A stretch of 64,000 nucleotides of DNA, taken from NCBI RefSeq assembly GCF_030163795.1, contig NZ_JASJOF010000002.1:124001-188000 (forward strand), read 5' to 3'. The notes beneath the pieces are model-generated. The model searched no databases. It worked only from the letters and a program-made list of their open reading frames with translations, and had not been told where the DNA came from. Every line of letters starts with the position of its first letter. Within the stretch, counting starts at the first letter, position 1. This stretch comes from Roseicyclus marinus (GTDB lineage Bacteria > Pseudomonadota > Alphaproteobacteria > Rhodobacterales > Rhodobacteraceae). The translations under genes were made by a program, and so were the position numbers. Below are positions 59,725 through 64,000 of this stretch, piece after piece.

Positions 59725-60488
59725 TCGGCGGTCCACCCGCCGTCGACGATCAGATGGGTGCCGGTGATCAGTGCCGCTGCGGGCGAGGCGAGAAAGACGA
59801 CCGGCCCCATGATATCGGCGATCTCGCCGACGCGGCCGAGCTTGATCTTGGACAGGATCCACGCCTTTTTCGCCGGGTCCTTGAGCGTTTGTTCGCCAAG
59901 GGGCGTCCGGATGAAGGTGGGGCAGATCGTGTTGACGCGGATGCCCTGCGGGGCCCATTCGAGCGCCATGGCCTTGGTCATCCCCTCGATCGCGTGCTTG
60001 GAGGCGCAATAGACGCTGCGGTCGGGGCCGCCGACATGGCCCATCTGGCTGGAGATATTGATGAGGCTGCCGGGTTTACCCGCATCGATCAGGCTGCGCG
60101 CCACGGCACGGGTCAGGAAATGCGCGGCCCGCAGGTTCAGGCCCATGACGGCGTCGAAATCCTCGGGCGTGGTGTCGAGCGCGGGGGCGTGGCGGGCGAG
60201 CCCTGCCGAATTGACGAGGATGTCGAAGGGGCCATGATCCGCGACGGTCTTGGCCGTGGCGGCGATATCGGTGATGTCGAGGACGAGCGCCTGCGCCTGC
60301 CCGCCCGTGGCGCGGATCGCATCGGCCACGGCATCGAGTTCGGCCTGACGGCGGGCGACAAGCGTCACATGCGCCCCGGCCCCTGCCAGCGCGGCTGCAG
60401 CGCCAAGCCCGATGCCGGAGGAAGCACCCGTGACGAGCGCGCTGAGACCATCGAGCCGGAAGGAGGGGGTTTGGGGCAGATCGATCAT
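59721..60488 (-). CDS. Short-chain dehydrogenase/reductase
   Basis: A 255-residue classical SDR. The NAD(P)-binding motif is ALVTGASSGIGLGAA, the catalytic serine is in LINISSQMG, and the Tyr/Lys pair is YCASKHAIEG. GTHLIVDGGWTAE at the end is the family closing strand. It likely oxidises a hydroxyl of the operon's substrate with NAD+. It overlaps genes at both ends by 4 bases. Confidence 0.93.
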   Translation of the reverse strand: MIDLPQTPSFRLDGLSALVTGASSGIGLGAAAALAGAGAHVTLVARRQAELDAVADAIRATGGQAQALVLDITDIAATAKTVADHGPFDILVNSAGLARHAPALDTTPEDFDAVMGLNLRAAHFLTRAVARSLIDAGKPGSLINISSQMGHVGGPDRSVYCASKHAIEGMTKAMALEWAPQGIRVNTICPTFIRTPLGEQTLKDPAKKAWILSKIKLGRVGEIADIMGPVVFLASPAAALITGTHLIVDGGWTAE

Positions 60489-60988
60489 GTCCCCTCCGGC
60501 GCGGGCGGGGTGGCGCGGCCCTCGTCATAGGCTTCCCAGCCTTCGCCGCCAAAGACATCGCGGCCAAGCTGGAACAGAACCTCGGCGAAATCGACGAAAA
60601 CCGGGTTGTCGGCGATGCGCCCCTCCTCGATGCGCCAGAAATCCATGTAGGGGATGCGCACGCGCTGACCCGTCGGCGCGATCCCCATGAAGGGGCCGGA
60701 ATGGGTCGCCGCGATATGCCCGAAACAGGCGGCCCAATCGCCATCCGCGATCATCTGTTCGGTCTTGTAGACACGCTCGGTAAAGGCCGCGCGCAAGGGG
60801 CGTTGCCAGTTGCGGCGAAACTCCTCCAAGCCCCGCTTGGTCCCCGAGCCGCGATTGCCGCGCCACAGGAAATCCGGTGTGAAATGGGGCGTCATGTCGG
60901 TCTCGCCGCGGCCAAGCGCCTCCTCCATCGCGCGGACTGCGGCGAGGGAAGCCCGGCTGCGGGCCATGTGTTCTTCCGCGTCGGTCAT
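60485..60988 (-). CDS. SnoaL/NTF2-like small protein
   Basis: A 167-residue single-domain NTF2-like protein: [27 protein letters not shown] at the start and [29 protein letters not shown] at the end. This is the ester cyclase/polyketide cyclase pattern. Its partner in the same operon is about twice as long. Both overlaps (ATGA) show co-translation with the SDR and the dehydrogenase. Confidence 0.85.
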   Translation of the reverse strand: MTDAEEHMARSRASLAAVRAMEEALGRGETDMTPHFTPDFLWRGNRGSGTKRGLEEFRRNWQRPLRAAFTERVYKTEQMIADGDWAACFGHIAATHSGPFMGIAPTGQRVRIPYMDFWRIEEGRIADNPVFVDFAEVLFQLGRDVFGGEGWEAYDEGRATPPAPEGT

Positions 60989-62295
60989 TCGGCGGCGACC
61001 CCGTAGGGCACGTTGCGCCCACCGTAGCGGCGCACGCGGATGTTGCATTGCTCGGCATGGCCCACGAAGCCTTCGAGCATGCAGAGCCGCGAGCCGTATT
61101 CGCCCACCATCGCCGCCGCCGCATCGGTCGTGACGCGCTGGTAGCTGTGGGTCTTGAGGAACTTGCCCACCCAGAGCCCGCCGGTATAGCGACCGGCCTT
61201 TTTCGTTGGCAGGGTGTGGTTGGTGCCGATGACCTTGTCGCCATTGGCGACATTGGTGCGCGGCCCGAGGAACAGCGCGCCGTAGCTGTGCATGTTCTCG
61301 AGATACCAGTCATCGCGGTCGGTCATGACCTGCACATGTTCATAGGCCATGTCATTGGCGACCTTGAGCATCTCGTCATGCGTGTCGCAGACGATCACGT
61401 CGCCATAATCGCGCCAGCTGACGGCGGCGGTGTCGCGCGTGGGCAGGATGGTCAGCAGGCGGTCGATTTCGGCCAGCGTCGCCTCGGCCAATTTGCGGGA
61501 ATTGGTGATAAGGCAGGCGGGCGAATTGTAGCCATGCTCGGCCTGCCCCAGAAGGTCGGTGGCGCACAGTTCTGCGTCGACGGTATCGTCGGCGATCACC
61601 ATGGTTTCGGTCGGACCGGCGAAAAGGTCGATGCCCACGCGGCCATAAAGCTGCCGCTTGGCCTCGGCCACATAGGCATTGCCGGGGCCCACCAGCATGT
61701 GGACGGGTTCGATCGTCTCGGTCCCGATCGCCATGGCGCCGACGGCCTGGATACCGCCCAGCATGTAAATCTCATGCGCGCCGCCCATGTGCATGGCGGC
61801 GACGATGGCGGGATGGGGTTCGCCCTTGACCGGGGGGGCGCTGGCGACGATGCGCGGCACACCGGCGACCGAGGCCGTCAGCACCGACATATGCGCCGAG
61901 GCGACCATGGGAAACTTGCCGCCCGGCACGTAGCAGCCGACCGATTGCACGGGGATGTTCTTGTGGCCGAGGATCACGCCCGGCAGCGTTTCGACCTCGA
62001 TATCGGTCATGGAGGCGCGCTGCGCCTGCGCAAAGCGGCGGATCTGGTCCTGCGCGAAGCGGATATCCTCCATGTCGCGGGTCGACACGCGGTTCACCGC
62101 TGCCTCGATCTCCGACGTGGTCAGGCGGAAGGCGGGCCGGGTGACGCCGTCGTATTTCTGGCTCAGCTCCGATATGGCGGCATCGCCGCGCGCCGCGATA
62201 TCGGCCAAGATCCCTTCGACCGTGGCCCGAACGGCGGCGTCATCCTCGGCGCGTTCGGCTTCGGGTTTGCCGGATTTCAGATGCGTGATGGGCAT
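60985..62295 (-). CDS. Histidinol-dehydrogenase-like enzyme
   Basis: A 436-residue NAD-dependent dehydrogenase of the HisD fold. All key residues are kept: Gln251 and His254 (QAEH), catalytic Glu319-His320 (AYEH), Asp353 (NGDKV), and His413 (VGHAEQ). The gene is in a transport and catabolism operon with no other histidine gene, so histidinol is unlikely. In Rhodobacterales such homologues (for example HpsN, which oxidises sulfopropanediol) act on other diols, so oxidation of an alcohol to a carboxylate is the likely role. The substrate is open. Confidence 0.9.
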   Translation of the reverse strand: MPITHLKSGKPEAERAEDDAAVRATVEGILADIAARGDAAISELSQKYDGVTRPAFRLTTSEIEAAVNRVSTRDMEDIRFAQDQIRRFAQAQRASMTDIEVETLPGVILGHKNIPVQSVGCYVPGGKFPMVASAHMSVLTASVAGVPRIVASAPPVKGEPHPAIVAAMHMGGAHEIYMLGGIQAVGAMAIGTETIEPVHMLVGPGNAYVAEAKRQLYGRVGIDLFAGPTETMVIADDTVDAELCATDLLGQAEHGYNSPACLITNSRKLAEATLAEIDRLLTILPTRDTAAVSWRDYGDVIVCDTHDEMLKVANDMAYEHVQVMTDRDDWYLENMHSYGALFLGPRTNVANGDKVIGTNHTLPTKKAGRYTGGLWVGKFLKTHSYQRVTTDAAAAMVGEYGSRLCMLEGFVGHAEQCNIRVRRYGGRNVPYGVAAE

Positions 62296-62320
62296 GTCTG
62301 TCTCTTCCTTGGCAGAACGA

Positions 62321-63373
62321 TCAGGGGCGTTCGATTCGCTGGCCTGTGGCCGCGTCGAACAGGTGGCAGATATCGGCCGGAACATGGGCGGCAATGGGCT
62401 GTCCGATCTGGGCCATGAAATCCTTGGCGGCCTTGATGGCGACCAGCGCGCCGCCGGCCTGAACGGTGGCCATGGAGGCATCGCCCAGAAGTTCCATCGA
62501 ATAGACGGGGGCAGCGATTTCACCGGTGTCGGCGATGCGCGCATCCTCGGCCCGGAAGCCCAAGGTGACGGGGCCATCGGCGATGCCGCCGAAACCGGGG
62601 ATGCGGACGCGATCCGCCTCGAACACGCCGCCGGTCATCCGCCCCTCGATCAGGTTCATCGCCGGGCTGCCGATGAAGCCCGCGACGAAGGTGTTGGCGG
62701 GCCGGTCGTAGATGTCGAGCGGTGTTCCCACCTGCTGGACCGCGCCCTTGTTCATCACCACGACCCGGTCGGCGAGCGTCATCGCCTCGATCTGGTCGTG
62801 GGTGACGTAGATCGTCGTGGTCTTGAGTTCGTGGTGCAGGTTCTTGATCTGCGCCCGTGTCGAGACGCGGAGTTTCGCGTCGAGGTTCGACAGGGGTTCA
62901 TCCATCAAGAAGACCTTGGGCTTTCTGACGATGGCGCGCGCAAGCGCCACACGCTGTCGCTGCCCGCCCGACAGGGCCGCCGGTTTGCGCTGCAAGAAAT
63001 CGTCGAGTTCCACCGTGGCCGATGCCCGCATGACACGTTCATGATGTTCGGCTTGCGGGATGCCGCGCACCTTGAGCGGGAAGCGGATGTTCTCGTAGAC
63101 CGTCATGGTCGGGTAAAGCCCGTAGGACTGGAACACCATGGCGATGTCGCGGTCTTTCGGTTCCAGATCGTTGACGCGCGCGCCGCCGATCAGGATGTCG
63201 CCCTCGGTCGTGTCCTCGAGCCCCGCGATCATGCGCATCGTCGTGGTCTTGCCGCAGCCCGATGGCCCGAGCAGCACGAGGAATTCCCCGTCCGCGATAT
63301 GCAGGTTCATGGTCTGCACACCGACAAAGGTGCCCCAGCGTTTGGACAGGTTCTGCAACTGGATATCGGCCAT
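62321..63373 (-). CDS. ABC transporter ATP-binding protein (MalK/UgpC type)
   Basis: A 350-residue ATPase. Walker [13 protein letters not shown], signature [14 protein letters not shown], Walker [13 protein letters not shown] and H-loop YVTHDQ are all present; the C-terminal regulatory OB-like domain (about 240-350) marks the carbohydrate-uptake MalK/UgpC group. It powers the permease encoded just upstream. It ends 25 bases before the HisD-like gene. Confidence 0.95.
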   Translation of the reverse strand: MADIQLQNLSKRWGTFVGVQTMNLHIADGEFLVLLGPSGCGKTTTMRMIAGLEDTTEGDILIGGARVNDLEPKDRDIAMVFQSYGLYPTMTVYENIRFPLKVRGIPQAEHHERVMRASATVELDDFLQRKPAALSGGQRQRVALARAIVRKPKVFLMDEPLSNLDAKLRVSTRAQIKNLHHELKTTTIYVTHDQIEAMTLADRVVVMNKGAVQQVGTPLDIYDRPANTFVAGFIGSPAMNLIEGRMTGGVFEADRVRIPGFGGIADGPVTLGFRAEDARIADTGEIAAPVYSMELLGDASMATVQAGGALVAIKAAKDFMAQIGQPIAAHVPADICHLFDAATGQRIERP

Positions 63374-63378
63374 GTCTG

Positions 63379-64000
63379 TTATCCTTTCACGGCGCCGGCG
63401 GTCAGGCCGCTGACGATTTGGCGCTGGAAGAACATCACGAGGATGAAAAGCGGTGCGGTGACCGACACGACCGAGGCGACGGCGAACATCACGTTGCCCC
63501 GCGTCTGGGTGGTGCCAAGGAAGCTTTCGATCTTGGGCACCATGGTCAGGTTCTCGCGGCTGAGGAGCATCGAGGTGACGGCGAAGTCATTGTAGGCAAG
63601 CAGGAACGAAAACAGCCCCGTGGTGATGACGCCCGGCCACATCACCGGGATGATCACATGCCGGAACGCCTGGAACCGCGAACAGCCGTCGACCATGGCG
63701 CTTTCGTCCAGATCCTTGGGGATGTTGCGGAAGAAGCTGGTCAGCATCCACAGGGTAAAGGGCTGGTTGATCGCAACCAAAACGATGATCGTGGTCGGTA
63801 GATGCCCCCAGAGGTTCCATTCGAAGAAGGGCAACAGGTAGCCCGACACGAGCGTGATCGGCGGCATGGCGCGGAAGACCAGGGCGATGATCAGGAGCCA
63901 GAAAGCGTAGCGATAGGGCGAGCGCGACAGCGCGTAGCCCCCGAGCGTGCCGAAGGTCAGCGAGATGACTACGACCGACACGGTGACGATCACGGTATTG
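63379..64000 (-). CDS. ABC transporter permease, MalG type (partial)
   Basis: The C-terminal 206 residues of a sugar-type permease; the gene continues past the right edge. Several membrane helices are present (VVVISLTFGTLGGYAL, YAFWLLIIALVFRAM, VITTGLFSFLLAYNDFAV). The EAA-type loop facing the ATPase is DLDESAMVDGCSRFQAFRHVIIPVMWPG, with its conserved Gly. It would transport a carbohydrate or polyol-like solute. It ends 5 bases before the ATPase start, so the transporter is the first visible part of the operon. Confidence 0.93.
   Translation of the reverse strand, partial: NTVIVTVSVVVISLTFGTLGGYALSRSPYRYAFWLLIIALVFRAMPPITLVSGYLLPFFEWNLWGHLPTTIIVLVAINQPFTLWMLTSFFRNIPKDLDESAMVDGCSRFQAFRHVIIPVMWPGVITTGLFSFLLAYNDFAVTSMLLSRENLTMVPKIESFLGTTQTRGNVMFAVASVVSVTAPLFILVMFFQRQIVSGLTAGAVKG

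Overview
The window is bacterial chromosome with high G+C, very dense coding, and many ATGA or TGATG overlaps between neighbouring genes. The gene set points to an alphaproteobacterium of the Rhodobacteraceae/Paracoccaceae type: a SAM-II riboswitch in front of metZ, a single-cysteine DksA, a Hint-domain protein, a DUF2256 plus cryptochrome pair, an Anbu proteasome operon, FolE2, and a TTAA-N7-TTAA motif of the CtrA type. The species cannot be named from sequence alone. I found no rRNA, tRNA, CRISPR array, integrase or transposase, and no gene-free gap longer than about 275 bases.

Layout, 0-18 kb: the end of an alpha/beta hydrolase and an ATP-dependent DNA ligase; a DUF4149 membrane protein; a leftward group (HbpS/GlcG-like, RidA-like, class-I glutamine amidotransferase-like) beside malate synthase G; a Hint-domain protein; DUF2256 plus FAD cryptochrome; a VOC protein and its YafY/WYL regulator with a perfect palindrome in their promoter; aminopeptidase N; a DUF1624 membrane protein; metZ under a promoter plus SAM-II riboswitch, with a GNAT gene; and folE2.

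18-33 kb: two small secreted or acidic proteins, TrkH, a BaiN-type flavoprotein, a J-domain protein, BolA, a DUF4177 protein, two tandem paralogous lysozyme-fold exported proteins, GatB and an alpha/beta hydrolase. Then comes a membrane-stress type module: 29-aa membrane peptide, XpaC, TelA, DUF2927 lipoprotein, SPFH-GYF protein, double zinc-ribbon membrane protein.

33-48 kb: PfkB kinase and Dtd; the four-gene Anbu operon (circularly permuted ATP-grasp, alpha-E, transglutaminase, Anbu peptidase); an FAD monooxygenase; DksA; a MoxR ATPase, a second DUF2927 lipoprotein, a 54-aa membrane protein and a CoxE-like VWA protein; a DedA protein with a fresh in-frame duplication; an M48 peptidase; a PIN-domain protein overlapping an RlmI-type methyltransferase; and a lipoprotein.

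48-64 kb, all leftward: an HpcH/HpaI aldolase, a FliM/FliN-like protein, and a signalling set (receiver-only regulator, small two-helix membrane protein, symporter-histidine kinase). Last is an operon of at least eleven genes joined mostly by 1-4 base overlaps: ABC sugar-type permease and ATPase, histidinol-dehydrogenase-like enzyme, two SnoaL/NTF2-like proteins, SDR, LacI regulator, cupin, MetE-like zinc methyltransferase, alpha/beta hydrolase and RraA-like protein. It looks like a complete uptake and breakdown pathway for a substrate I cannot name, and is the best candidate here for an undescribed system.
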